Assembly (NCBI GenBank): GCA_029255685.2
Contig: CM055320.2
Span: forward strand, 13,626,614 to 13,690,613
From: Silene conica
Lineage: Eukaryota; Streptophyta; Magnoliopsida; Caryophyllales; Caryophyllaceae
Direction: 5' to 3'
DNA length: 64,000 nt
Under the pieces are notes generated by a model that was not told the DNA's origin, ran no database searches, and saw only the letters and a list, made by a program, of their open reading frames with translations. Within the stretch, counting starts at the first letter, position 1; every line of letters begins with the position of its first letter. The position numbers and the translations under genes are program-made. This document shows positions 23,700 to 33,604 of this stretch, piece after piece.

Positions 23700-24097
23700 A
23701 TGACCAACGGTAACGGCAATGGCAGCAATAAAGGTAAGAAGCTCCAACTTATTCACGATGCTTCTACTATTTACTATCTTTATCCTTACGAAGGTTTTAA
23801 TAATTCTTTAACGAAGTATTTTAACCAGCGACAATTATGATGTTTTGGCTAAAGCCCTTATGAATGCTCTTGACGGTCACAATAAATTTGGTTTGTTTTG
23901 TTAATGGCGTTTTTACAAAACTTGTTGATGAAAAATCACCCGAATTTGTGGCTTGGAAATCCAATAACTCGACCATATGCTCTTGGATTTTCAATTTTGT
24001 CGACATATCTATACAACCTAGCATTTCATCTCAAAAAGTTGTGGTCGAGTTGTGGGTCGATATACAAGAGCGTTATTCTACTGTTAATGATCCATAG
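23700..24097 (+). pseudogene. Ty1/copia gag remnant
   Basis: Fragments in shifting frames read STIYYLYPYEGFNNSLT, then NYDVLAKALMNALDGHNKFG, then DEKSPEFVAWKSNNSTICSW and VVVELWVDIQERYSTVNDP. The order and wording match the copia-like Gag N-terminal domain and the UBN2 gag domain. At least one frameshift (near 23880) breaks it, and no pol follows. A dead fragment. Confidence 0.65.
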
Positions 24098-24154
24098 ATG
24101 AATACGGGGTAGTTGACTACTTTGAAATGGAATAGAATGAATTTGGTCCATTCA

Positions 24155-24390
24155 AGTGTTTGGTTGGGTGATTTTGAAATGGAGTTAGATATCCAATGGA
24201 TTCAAACTCCACCTCAACCCCTTGGAATCCAATACCCACCTCTTCCACTTGGATTCCAACTTCATTCTTTCATGCTTATTATTAAAATGAACCAAACAAG
24301 TTTTTAAAGGAATGAAATCGGAACCTCATACCACTATGGGTTCTCATTCCATTCCATTCCATAGCAACGCATTCAACCAAACGATCTCAA
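24155..24390. repeat. Small MITE-like element with GTTTGGTTG ends
   Basis: The left end AAGTGTTTGGTTGGGTGAT and the right end in reverse complement GATCGTTTGGTTGAATGCG form an imperfect inverted repeat. The interior repeats GGAATCC, CCATTCCATTCC and similar words, without coding sequence. Target duplication not clear. Confidence 0.35.
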
Positions 24391-24559
24391 ACTGAAATTT
24401 GAGTACCATAATTTTCGACAAAATGATTTATCTGTGATTTCATACTATAATAAATTTAAAAGTCTGGGATGAGGATTATGGTTCCGTAGATGTCAGTCCA
24501 TGTCACATGTGGTTGTATATGTTCCGTTGCTACTATTGTAATACAACATGTTTCTGTCC

Positions 24560-24720
24560 TTTAGCTACTTGGTTGAGTAGGGTCAACTCGACCGAGTTGG
24601 TTGTCAATTATGTATGATTTGAGTTCCCCCGAGTGGGGACTCGACCGAGTAAGGTGTTACTCGGCCTAGTTGGGCTAACTCGGTCGAGTAAGTTGGTGAC
24701 TTGGCCGAGTAAGCGGTCTG
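24560..24720. repeat. Cluster of CTCGACCGAGT-type near-palindromes
   Basis: At least six variants of the 10-12-bp near-palindrome (CTCGACCGAGT, CTCGGTCGAGTAA, CTTGGCCGAGTAAG) occur in 160 bp. This looks like a fragment of a repeat-rich LTR or spacer; no coding sequence. Confidence 0.5.
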
Positions 24721-25716
24721 ACTTGTAATTTTCAGAGGTTTTGATTAAATTACGTATTTGCTCATTCGCGCACACTAATTTGCTTAATCCAACACTTTTT
24801 TACCCTAATTTCTCATAATTGCCCTCAGTAAAAATAATAATTAAAAAGACTTTTAAAAAATTAAAAGACCTCCTCCTCTTTAAGCCTAATAAATCTCTTA
24901 TTCGTTCGATTATTATGGATCGTAATTCGCATACATCAAATATAGGTTCGTCGTTTCATCGTAATTTTTTATTAAGTTTCGTCTTTTATTCAATTTAGTT
25001 GATGTTTTTTTTTCTAAAAAGAGGGTTTTTTAACAAGTAGGGTTTGAACTACTGAAATTCAATCAATCTCTGAAATTGAATTGAAATCGGGAAATCCAAT
25101 TGCAATAAAATAAGAACCAATTGGGAGAGATTTTAGAATGTTTATATATTCTAATTGCAGTAAAATCGGATTTTAGAACAATTGTTCAAATTGGGAAATC
25201 CAATTGCAGTAAAATAAGAACTTGAAGTGAGTTAATTTTTGGGGATTTTGGGGGGTTTTATTTCTCCCGCTTGTTTCTTTTGGTGGGATGATAAAAATGA
25301 GGAGGACATATTCGGAATAAATATGAAAAATGTGTGGGATTGAGTAAAATGATGTGCGGGATTTAGCACGTCCCTTAAGAGCTTTTAAAAAAATTCATTT
25401 TCGCCCTAATCAGTTTTCATTTGACGCTTTACACAAATCTCTCTCCTCTTAAAGTCTTAATCTAATCTCTTCAAAGGTTAAGTTCGTTATTTCAAGAGTC
25501 GTTGCATCGTTTCGACAAGTTTGAATCTCTGTGAAGAGTCATTGATCCAAATTGAAATTCTCGATGAGGGGGTTTAAATTAAGTATGTCCACTTTTTAAA
25601 TTTTGTCCTATAAGACGTGTATGTCTTAGTATGAATTTATTGATTAGATGCAACTAACTCGATTGGAGGAGTAGACAGATGTCTTAGATAAACCAACAGT
25701 TTTTGGTGGGTGACAT
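24721..25716. other. AT-rich spacer to the left of the Harbinger array
   Basis: No gene seen. The phrase GGGAAATCCAATTGCA occurs twice (25090, 25195) with AATAAGAAC after each, a short local duplication. Confidence 0.4.
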
Positions 25717-26103
25717 TTAGACCATCCACATCCATCCTCACATTTTTTCCATCACTTTAATTTTTTTAATCATTTCTCTATCCTAATCATCTATCCACCT
25801 CACTTTTTCTCCCATCACCAAATTTTACTCATTTTTTCCCACATCAATTAACCATCAAGTTTTTCTCTTTCTTACTTTATTCTACCCCACACATTTTTCA
25901 ATTAACAAAAAACTAACATTAATTTCATTTATAATTTTGTGTAAGTTAATTATAATCGTAATTAGTTAATAATCGTAATTAAAAATCGTACTTTTATATA
26001 ATAGGACATTTTTTTTATTAAAAATCATAAAGCACTACAAATTTTAACTTAATAATACATAAAATAGTAAAAACTTTGATTACAATTTGCTTATTTAAAT
26101 ACT

Positions 26104-27483
26104 TTAATTTGCAGGTCCGTATCGTTGCCAAATATGCTCAACTAGATTTTTTTTTAATGACAAGTGCGTGTTTTTAGAACGCAAATTCTCGCGGTTTGCT
26201 ATATATCTATCAATTTCAATTTGATAACCCGCTCCGTACTCTGCGTCTTGAACTTGTGAATGAAGATTCTCGTACTCTGAATAATCTGCATAATTAGCAT
26301 ACGTATCACGTTCATCTTCGACTATCATGTTATGTAATATAATACATGTCGTTATTATCTTATTTAACATGGACTCTTTCCATGTTAAAGCCGGTTTTCG
26401 AATAACCGCGAATCGTGCCTGAAGTACTCCAAAAGCACGCTCCACATCCTTCCTTGCGGCCTCTTGTTTTTCAGCAAACAACTTATCCTTAGGTGTTTGT
26501 GGAAGAGAGATTGATGGTATAAAGGTTGACCATTGAGGGTATATACCATCGGTCAAATAATAACCCATATCATATTGTTCGCCATTAACCACATAATTAA
26601 TGCGAGGTGCTCGCCCGTTTAATACGTCATCAAAAACAGGTGACCGCTGCAACACATTTATGTCATTACACGATCCAGGTACACCAAAAAATGAATGCCA
26701 TATCCATAAATCCTGCGACGCTACTGCTTCCAATATCACAGTCGCTTCCCCACTTCGTCCTTGAAATTGGCCTCTCCAAGCCTTAGGACAATTTTTCCAT
26801 TTCCAATGCATGCAGTCAATGCTTCCTAACATGCCTGGGAATCCTCTGTATGCTCCAACCTGTAAAAGCCTTTCAAGATCCTGAACAGTTGGACGCCTAA
26901 GATACTCATCCCCAAATTGTTGAATCACAGCTTTGGTAAATCTAACAAGAACTTTCCTAGCTGTTGAATCCCCCAGCCTTAAGTACTCATCTACTCTATC
27001 AGCGGCCTCACCATATGCTAATAGACGAAGTGCTGCTGTGCATTTAATCAACGGTGATAGACTCAACCTACCAGTAGCATCAGGTTTGTGTTGAAAATAC
27101 GTATCAGAAGCTCCTACACCCTCTACAATACGCAGGAACAAATGTTTGCGCATTCGAAATCTACGTCTAAACATTTGTGGAGGGTAAACTGGGTTTTCAG
27201 AAAAATAATCGTTAAAGAGACGATAATGACCCTCCTCTCTGTTCCTCTCAATGTATGTTCTTTGTTTTTTATTTGACATATAGTTTTCCAATATAAGTGG
27301 TATAACATTATTTGCCATATAATTTACCATATACCTGACTGCTTCGTATGTTGCAGCTCTTTTTTCCCTTCGCCTCGCCTGCCTAGCATTCTCTTCTGAA
27401 GATGTCGATGATGAAGAAGAGGAAGAAGACGATGGTGGTGACCCATAAGGGGAAAGAGGATGAGAACTTGATGAGGGCCACAT
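26104..27483 (-). CDS. PIF/Harbinger DDE transposase, unit 1
   Basis: 459 residues in one exon from the ATG at 27483. The N-terminus is a Ser/Pro-rich tail (1-30), then a basic stretch RQARRREKRA. The DDE_Tnp_4 nuclease core carries GSIDCMHW (first Asp, residue 223 here), PGSCNDINVL (second Asp, 274) and KDVERAFGVLQARF (Glu, 348). This is the arrangement of ALP1/HARBI1-like transposases, which cut and paste at TTA target sites together with a Myb-like partner. All catalytic residues are present and length is normal. It lacks one Ile present in units 2 and 3 (EYLRRP instead of EYLIRRP); the distant fourth copy also lacks it, so absence is likely ancestral. Being a domesticated host gene is unlikely given the intact element ends. 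Confidence 0.92.
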   Translation of the reverse strand: MWPSSSSHPLSPYGSPPSSSSSSSSSTSSEENARQARRREKRAATYEAVRYMVNYMANNVIPLILENYMSNKKQRTYIERNREEGHYRLFNDYFSENPVYPPQMFRRRFRMRKHLFLRIVEGVGASDTYFQHKPDATGRLSLSPLIKCTAALRLLAYGEAADRVDEYLRLGDSTARKVLVRFTKAVIQQFGDEYLRRPTVQDLERLLQVGAYRGFPGMLGSIDCMHWKWKNCPKAWRGQFQGRSGEATVILEAVASQDLWIWHSFFGVPGSCNDINVLQRSPVFDDVLNGRAPRINYVVNGEQYDMGYYLTDGIYPQWSTFIPSISLPQTPKDKLFAEKQEAARKDVERAFGVLQARFAVIRKPALTWKESMLNKIITTCIILHNMIVEDERDTYANYADYSEYENLHSQVQDAEYGAGYQIEIDRYIANRENLRSKNTHLSLKKNLVEHIWQRYGPAN

Positions 27484-27856
27484 TTTTTGTTATATAGGAG
27501 AATAATTTAGAGTTATTTGAGTGATATATGTGATAGTGAGGATGAATGCTTTATATAAAGGTAATAGATTAGGATAAGATAAGGTTTTATCTTGATACTA
27601 GAAGATTTCATTTAGATGTTGATAAGATTTTATGTAGATAGGATAGGATTTTGTTTGGATAAAGAGTTATCATTCTACTTTTGTTTATAAGATAAGATAT
27701 AAAAATCGAATTACAAGCACGTAGAATTTAATATATTACATTAGAAGATGACGACTTACATAATCAAAATACATTAGAATACTTTAAAAAAGTGCATAAA
27801 TAAAAACTAAAGTACTACAAACTACATTACTTTATAATAAAAACTAGTACAAAATA

Positions 27857-29050
27857 TTATAATAGTTCTCTTATGAGTTTATCCTTCAGCTCTTCCATTT
27901 CCGGAGTCAAACACGGAGTATCAAGTAGTTTGCTAAGTATAGACCAATTAACTTTCTTATTTTTCACCCTTACTTTCTCTGCATCTATGACGAGCCTTTT
28001 CGCCTCCATATCTTTATCAGTACTCATAGTAAAATCCAAATTTTTCGCAACGTCAGTAAAATGACTTACCTCTTCGATAACAGTTTTCATCGCTTTCTTA
28101 CCTTTCTTAGCCGCATTTCTACCAATTGGACGAGTAGTAGATGCACTTCCATCTTGTACAGAGCAATCCGGGGAGAACCCTTCATCATTAAGCCTAGACC
28201 TCTTACCACTACTGCCAGTTTCGGGTGTAGCGACATTTGTGGGAGTTGTTGGATCTTCTTGTTGGACACTCTTCCCCGGGTTACCGGAGTATGGAGCAAT
28301 GTATTCTTGTCATTTTCTACATTGTTTTAACATGCGCCAAGCATGTTCATAGTTGAATTTCCCCTTATGAAATTTATGCGCCATTTGAATGACATCATCT
28401 TCCGACATCCCACTTGTCCTCCTCCGATTAGCTTCTTCAAAACAGTCACCCCATACCATAACGGCTTTGCATATACGACGCATTCTGCAACTAAGAGAAT
28501 TGATATTCTTCTCCCTAATTCTAGTTGGTTTGGAACGACGAATTTCTTCATAATGAGATTCCACTTTAGCCCAAAGTGCCTCTTTCTTTTGATTAGTGCC
28601 AACAATACTATCTTCAGAGACTTTCACAAACGACGAAATTAAAGCCTCATCCTCTTCCCGAGTAAATTGTTGTCCACTTTGACTCGATGTCTCATTCTTA
28701 TCGTTACCTAATTCTTCAATTTCAATATTTTGTTGAGGAGTATTTTGATAATTTGGACTTGTTTGAGAAGAATATGGATGGTAATTATTTTCTTGCGATG
28801 AATAATCTTGATAAGGTAGCATATTAATATTTGGTCGATATGGTGGTGGTGGAGGGTTAGAATAATTTTGTGGAAATGGGAGATATGGAATTTGTGGGGG
28901 ATATGGAATTTGTGTGGATGGCGGATTTTGTCGGCTAAACGGATTTTGTTGACGATACGGATTATTATAAGTTTGTTGAAATTCATTCCACAATTCCAAC
29001 GTTCTAGGGTCGCTGAAATCATACGGCGGACGTGGATTATTTGGATCCAT
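27857..29050 (-). pseudogene. Myb/SANT-like Harbinger ORF1, unit 1, nonsense codon
   Basis: Same frame as the intact 397-codon ORFs of units 2 and 3, but the Trp247 codon in QCRKWQEY is TGA (plus-strand bases near 28311), leaving 246 residues. The truncated protein would keep the Pro/Asn/Gln-rich N-terminus and most of the SANT-like domain but lose the basic AAKKGKKAMK stretch and the C-terminal helical region. The rest of the frame downstream (27857-28310) is open. Unit 1 therefore probably depends on ORF1 protein supplied by another copy. Confidence 0.9.
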
Positions 29051-29852
29051 AAAATAGATAAATATGAGAGAATAATAAGTAATATGTAAATTAGAGAATA
29101 TAGTAAAGATAGATAAGAAGAAAAGAATGGTAAATTGTAAATAAATTTACCCCTATTTATAGAAAATGTACATTGAAAAAAAAATTGAATAAAAAAAATA
29201 GAGGTTACAATTTTTCCGAACGTTACAAAATGTAACCGTTGAAGGGTGAAAATATTGATTTTGAAAGGGCAGAATATTTCCGTTGAAGGATAATGCATGC
29301 CTTGGATTGCACATTTTTTTGTCTTTTAGCAATATAATTCAGCAGCACTAAAGTGATGAGGATCACTTTGTTTCTAAAAAGTGAACATGGATGTGAGAAA
29401 GTTGATGGCCATTGGACCATCACTTTCTAAAGTGATCAGATGAGTTTAGACCGATGCAAATGGTCTTAGACCATCCACATCCATCCTCACATTTTTTCCA
29501 TCACTTTAATTTTTTTAATCATTTCTCTATCCTAATCATCTATCCACCTCACTTTTTCTCCCATCACCAAATTTTACTCATTTTTTCCCACATCAATTAA
29601 CCATCAAGTTTTTCTCTTTCTTACTTTATTCTACCCCACACATTTTTCAATTAACAAAAAACTAACATTAATTTCATTTATAATTTTGTGTAAGTTAATT
29701 ATAATCGTAATTAGTTAATAATCGTAATTAAAAATCGTACTTTTATATAATAGGACATTTTTTTTATTAAAAATCATAAAGCACTACAAATTTTAACTTA
29801 ATAATACATAAAATAGTAAAAACTTTGATTACAATTTGCTTATTTAAATACT

Positions 29853-31235
29853 TTAATTTGCAGGTCCGTATCGTTGCCAAATATGCTCAACTAGATTTTT
29901 TTTTAATGACAAGTGCGTGTTTTTAGAACGCAAATTCTCGCGGTTTGCTATATATCTATCAATTTCAATTTGATAACCCGCTCCGTACTCTGCGTCTTGA
30001 ACTTGTGAATGAAGATTCTCGTACTCTGAATAATCTGCATAATTAGCATACGTATCACGTTCATCTTCGACTATCATGTTATGTAATATAATACATGTCG
30101 TTATTATCTTATTTAACATGGACTCTTTCCATGTTAAAGCCGGTTTTCGAATAACCGCGAATCGTGCCTGAAGTACTCCAAAAGCACGCTCCACATCCTT
30201 CCTTGCGGCCTCTTGTTTTTCAGCAAACAACTTATCCTTAGGTGTTTGTGGAAGAGAGATTGATGGTATAAAGGTTGACCATTGAGGGTATATACCATCG
30301 GTCAAATAATAACCCATATCATATTGTTCGCCATTAACCACATAATTAATGCGAGGTGCTCGCCCGTTTAATACGTCATCAAAAACAGGTGACCGCTGCA
30401 ACACATTTATGTCATTACACGATCCAGGTACACCAAAAAATGAATGCCATATCCATAAATCCTGCGACGCTACTGCTTCCAATATCACAGTCGCTTCCCC
30501 ACTTCGTCCTTGAAATTGGCCTCTCCAAGCCTTAGGACAATTTTTCCATTTCCAATGCATGCAGTCAATGCTTCCTAACATGCCTGGGAATCCTCTGTAT
30601 GCTCCAACCTGTAAAAGCCTTTCAAGATCCTGAACAGTTGGACGCCTAATAAGATACTCATCCCCAAATTGTTGAATCACAGCTTTGGTAAATCTAACAA
30701 GAACTTTCCTAGCTGTTGAATCCCCCAGCCTTAAGTACTCATCTACTCTATCAGCGGCCTCACCATATGCTAATAGACGAAGTGCTGCTGTGCATTTAAT
30801 CAACGGTGATAGACTCAACCTACCAGTAGCATCAGGTTTGTGTTGAAAATACGTATCAGAAGCTCCTACACCCTCTACAATACGCAGGAACAAATGTTTG
30901 CGCATTCGAAATCTACGTCTAAACATTTGTGGAGGGTAAACTGGGTTTTCAGAAAAATAATCGTTAAAGAGACGATAATGACCCTCCTCTCTGTTCCTCT
31001 CAATGTATGTTCTTTGTTTTTTATTTGACATATAGTTTTCCAATATAAGTGGTATAACATTATTTGCCATATAATTTACCATATACCTGACTGCTTCGTA
31101 TGTTGCAGCTCTTTTTTCCCTTCGCCTCGCCTGCCTAGCATTCTCTTCTGAAGATGTCGATGATGAAGAAGAGGAAGAAGACGATGGTGGTGACCCATAA
31201 GGGGAAAGAGGATGAGAACTTGATGAGGGCCACAT
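29853..31235 (-). CDS. PIF/Harbinger DDE transposase, unit 2
   Basis: 460 residues from the ATG at 31235, identical to unit 1 apart from one extra Ile at position 196 (EYLIRRP). In this numbering the catalytic acids are Asp224, Asp275 and Glu349. The insertion is a single in-frame codon between the predicted DNA-binding region and the nuclease core, so it probably does not abolish activity. ORF1 lies 374 bp upstream on the same strand. Confidence 0.92.
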   Translation of the reverse strand: MWPSSSSHPLSPYGSPPSSSSSSSSSTSSEENARQARRREKRAATYEAVRYMVNYMANNVIPLILENYMSNKKQRTYIERNREEGHYRLFNDYFSENPVYPPQMFRRRFRMRKHLFLRIVEGVGASDTYFQHKPDATGRLSLSPLIKCTAALRLLAYGEAADRVDEYLRLGDSTARKVLVRFTKAVIQQFGDEYLIRRPTVQDLERLLQVGAYRGFPGMLGSIDCMHWKWKNCPKAWRGQFQGRSGEATVILEAVASQDLWIWHSFFGVPGSCNDINVLQRSPVFDDVLNGRAPRINYVVNGEQYDMGYYLTDGIYPQWSTFIPSISLPQTPKDKLFAEKQEAARKDVERAFGVLQARFAVIRKPALTWKESMLNKIITTCIILHNMIVEDERDTYANYADYSEYENLHSQVQDAEYGAGYQIEIDRYIANRENLRSKNTHLSLKKNLVEHIWQRYGPAN

Positions 31236-31608
31236 TTTTTGTTATATAGGAGAATAATTTAGAGTTATTTGAGTGATATATGTGATAGTGAGGATGAATG
31301 CTTTATATAAAGGTAATAGATTAGGATAAGATAAGGTTTTATCTTGATACTAGAAGATTTCATTTAGATGTTGATAAGATTTTATGTAGATAGGATAGGA
31401 TTTTGTTTGGATAAAGAGTTATCATTCTACTTTTGTTTATAAGATAAGATATAAAAATCGAATTACAAGCACGTAGAATTTAATATATTACATTAGAAGA
31501 TGACGACTTACATAATCAAAATACATTAGAATACTTTAAAAAAGTGCATAAATAAAAACTAAAGTACTACAAACTACATTACTTTATAATAAAAACTAGT
31601 ACAAAATA

Positions 31609-32802
31609 TTATAATAGTTCTCTTATGAGTTTATCCTTCAGCTCTTCCATTTCCGGAGTCAAACACGGAGTATCAAGTAGTTTGCTAAGTATAGACCAAT
31701 TAACTTTCTTATTTTTCACCCTTACTTTCTCTGCATCTATGACGAGCCTTTTCGCCTCCATATCTTTATCAGTACTCATAGTAAAATCCAAATTTTTCGC
31801 AACGTCAGTAAAATGACTTACCTCTTCGATAACAGTTTTCATCGCTTTCTTACCTTTCTTAGCCGCATTTCTACCAATTGGACGAGTAGTAGATGCACTT
31901 CCATCTTGTACAGAGCAATCCGGGGAGAACCCTTCATCATTAAGCCTAGACCTCTTACCACTACTGCCAGTTTCGGGTGTAGCGACATTTGTGGGAGTTG
32001 TTGGATCTTCTTGTTGGACACTCTTCCCCGGGTTACCGGAGTATGGAGCAATGTATTCTTGCCATTTTCTACATTGTTTTAACATGCGCCAAGCATGTTC
32101 ATAGTTGAATTTCCCCTTATGAAATTTATGCGCCATTTGAATGACATCATCTTCCGACATCCCACTTGTCCTCCTCCGATTAGCTTCTTCAAAACAGTCA
32201 CCCCATACCATAACGGCTTTGCATATACGACGCATTCTGCAACTAAGAGAATTGATATTCTTCTCCCTAATTCTAGTTGGTTTGGAACGACGAATTTCTT
32301 CATAATGAGATTCCACTTTAGCCCAAAGTGCCTCTTTCTTTTGATTAGTGCCAACAATACTATCTTCAGAGACTTTCACAAACGACGAAATTAAAGCCTC
32401 ATCCTCTTCCCGAGTAAATTGTTGTCCACTTTGACTCGATGTCTCATTCTTATCGTTACCTAATTCTTCAATTTCAATATTTTGTTGAGGAGTATTTTGA
32501 TAATTTGGACTTGTTTGAGAAGAATATGGATGGTAATTATTTTCTTGCGATGAATAATCTTGATAAGGTAGCATATTAATATTTGGTCGATATGGTGGTG
32601 GTGGAGGGTTAGAATAATTTTGTGGAAATGGGAGATATGGAATTTGTGGGGGATATGGAATTTGTGTGGATGGCGGATTTTGTCGGCTAAACGGATTTTG
32701 TTGACGATACGGATTATTATAAGTTTGTTGAAATTCATTCCACAATTCCAACGTTCTAGGGTCGCTGAAATCATACGGCGGACGTGGATTATTTGGATCC
32801 AT
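31609..32802 (-). CDS. Myb/SANT-like Harbinger ORF1 protein, unit 2, intact
   Basis: 397 residues from the ATG at 32802. Residues 1-115 are rich in Pro, Asn, Gln and Tyr (YPPQIPYLPFPQ) and probably disordered. Residues about 130-250 form a Myb/SANT or trihelix-like DNA-binding region (REEDEALISSF, ALWAKVESHYEEIR, SLSCRMRRICKAV). A basic stretch AAKKGKKAMK is a likely nuclear signal, and the C-terminal 80 residues are charged and helical, like the NAM-associated domain found in plant proteins of this type. In PIF/Harbinger elements this second protein binds the element ends and helps bring the transposase into the nucleus. Identical to the unit 3 protein. Confidence 0.9.
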   Translation of the reverse strand: MDPNNPRPPYDFSDPRTLELWNEFQQTYNNPYRQQNPFSRQNPPSTQIPYPPQIPYLPFPQNYSNPPPPPYRPNINMLPYQDYSSQENNYHPYSSQTSPNYQNTPQQNIEIEELGNDKNETSSQSGQQFTREEDEALISSFVKVSEDSIVGTNQKKEALWAKVESHYEEIRRSKPTRIREKNINSLSCRMRRICKAVMVWGDCFEEANRRRTSGMSEDDVIQMAHKFHKGKFNYEHAWRMLKQCRKWQEYIAPYSGNPGKSVQQEDPTTPTNVATPETGSSGKRSRLNDEGFSPDCSVQDGSASTTRPIGRNAAKKGKKAMKTVIEEVSHFTDVAKNLDFTMSTDKDMEAKRLVIDAEKVRVKNKKVNWSILSKLLDTPCLTPEMEELKDKLIRELL

Positions 32803-33604
32803 AAAATAGATAAATATGAGAGAATAATAAGTAATATGTAAATTAGAGAATATAGTAAAGATAGATAAGAAGAAAAGAATGGTAAATTGTAAATAAATTT
32901 ACCCCTATTTATAGAAAATGTACATTGAAAAAAAAATTGAATAAAAAAAATAGAGGTTACAATTTTTCCGAACGTTACAAAATGTAACCGTTGAAGGGTG
33001 AAAATATTGATTTTGAAAGGGCAGAATATTTCCGTTGAAGGATAATGCATGCCTTGGATTGCACATTTTTTTGTCTTTTAGCAATATAATTCAGCAGCAC
33101 TAAAGTGATGAGGATCACTTTGTTTCTAAAAAGTGAACATGGATGTGAGAAAGTTGATGGCCATTGGACCATCACTTTCTAAAGTGATCAGATGAGTTTA
33201 GACCGATGCAAATGGTCTTAGACCATCCACATCCATCCTCACATTTTTTCCATCACTTTAATTTTTTTAATCATTTCTCTATCCTAATCATCTATCCACC
33301 TCACTTTTTCTCCCATCACCAAATTTTACTCATTTTTTCCCACATCAATTAACCATCAAGTTTTTCTCTTTCTTACTTTATTCTACCCCACACATTTTTC
33401 AATTAACAAAAAACTAACATTAATTTCATTTATAATTTTGTGTAAGTTAATTATAATCGTAATTAGTTAATAATCGTAATTAAAAATCGTACTTTTATAT
33501 AATAGGACATTTTTTTTATTAAAAATCATAAAGCACTACAAATTTTAACTTAATAATACATAAAATAGTAAAAACTTTGATTACAATTTGCTTATTTAAA
33601 TACT

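Larger units (their letters stand above)
25720..29465 (-). mobile_element. PIF/Harbinger element, array unit 1
   Basis: Left terminus GACCATCCACATCCATCC and right terminus (reverse complement) GACCATTTGCATCGGTCT are imperfect inverted repeats starting at TTA. The motif ATCACTTT lies 32-39 bases in from the left end and, inverted, 30-37 bases in from the right end, with three more copies near the right end. Transcription order on the minus strand is Myb-like ORF, 374-bp spacer, transposase. The transposase is open; the Myb-like ORF has a nonsense codon. Confidence 0.9.
29469..33217 (-). mobile_element. PIF/Harbinger element, array unit 2, both ORFs open
   Basis: Begins immediately after the TTA that ends unit 1 and ends immediately before the TTA that starts unit 3. 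It shares the transposase codon insertion with unit 3 and the right-end sequence near 33030-33070 with unit 1. Terminal and subterminal repeats are the same as in unit 1. It has every part expected of an autonomous element. Confidence 0.9.

Noticed and set aside
27088-27308. Short frames on both strands over the transposase, present in all four copies
   Set aside because: They recur only because the underlying transposase sequence recurs; no independent signal.
28708-29298. 196-codon minus-strand frame repeated in each Harbinger unit
   Set aside because: It is a shifted frame over the Pro/Asn-rich start of ORF1 plus its upstream region; composition is Ile/His-rich shadow sequence with no domain.
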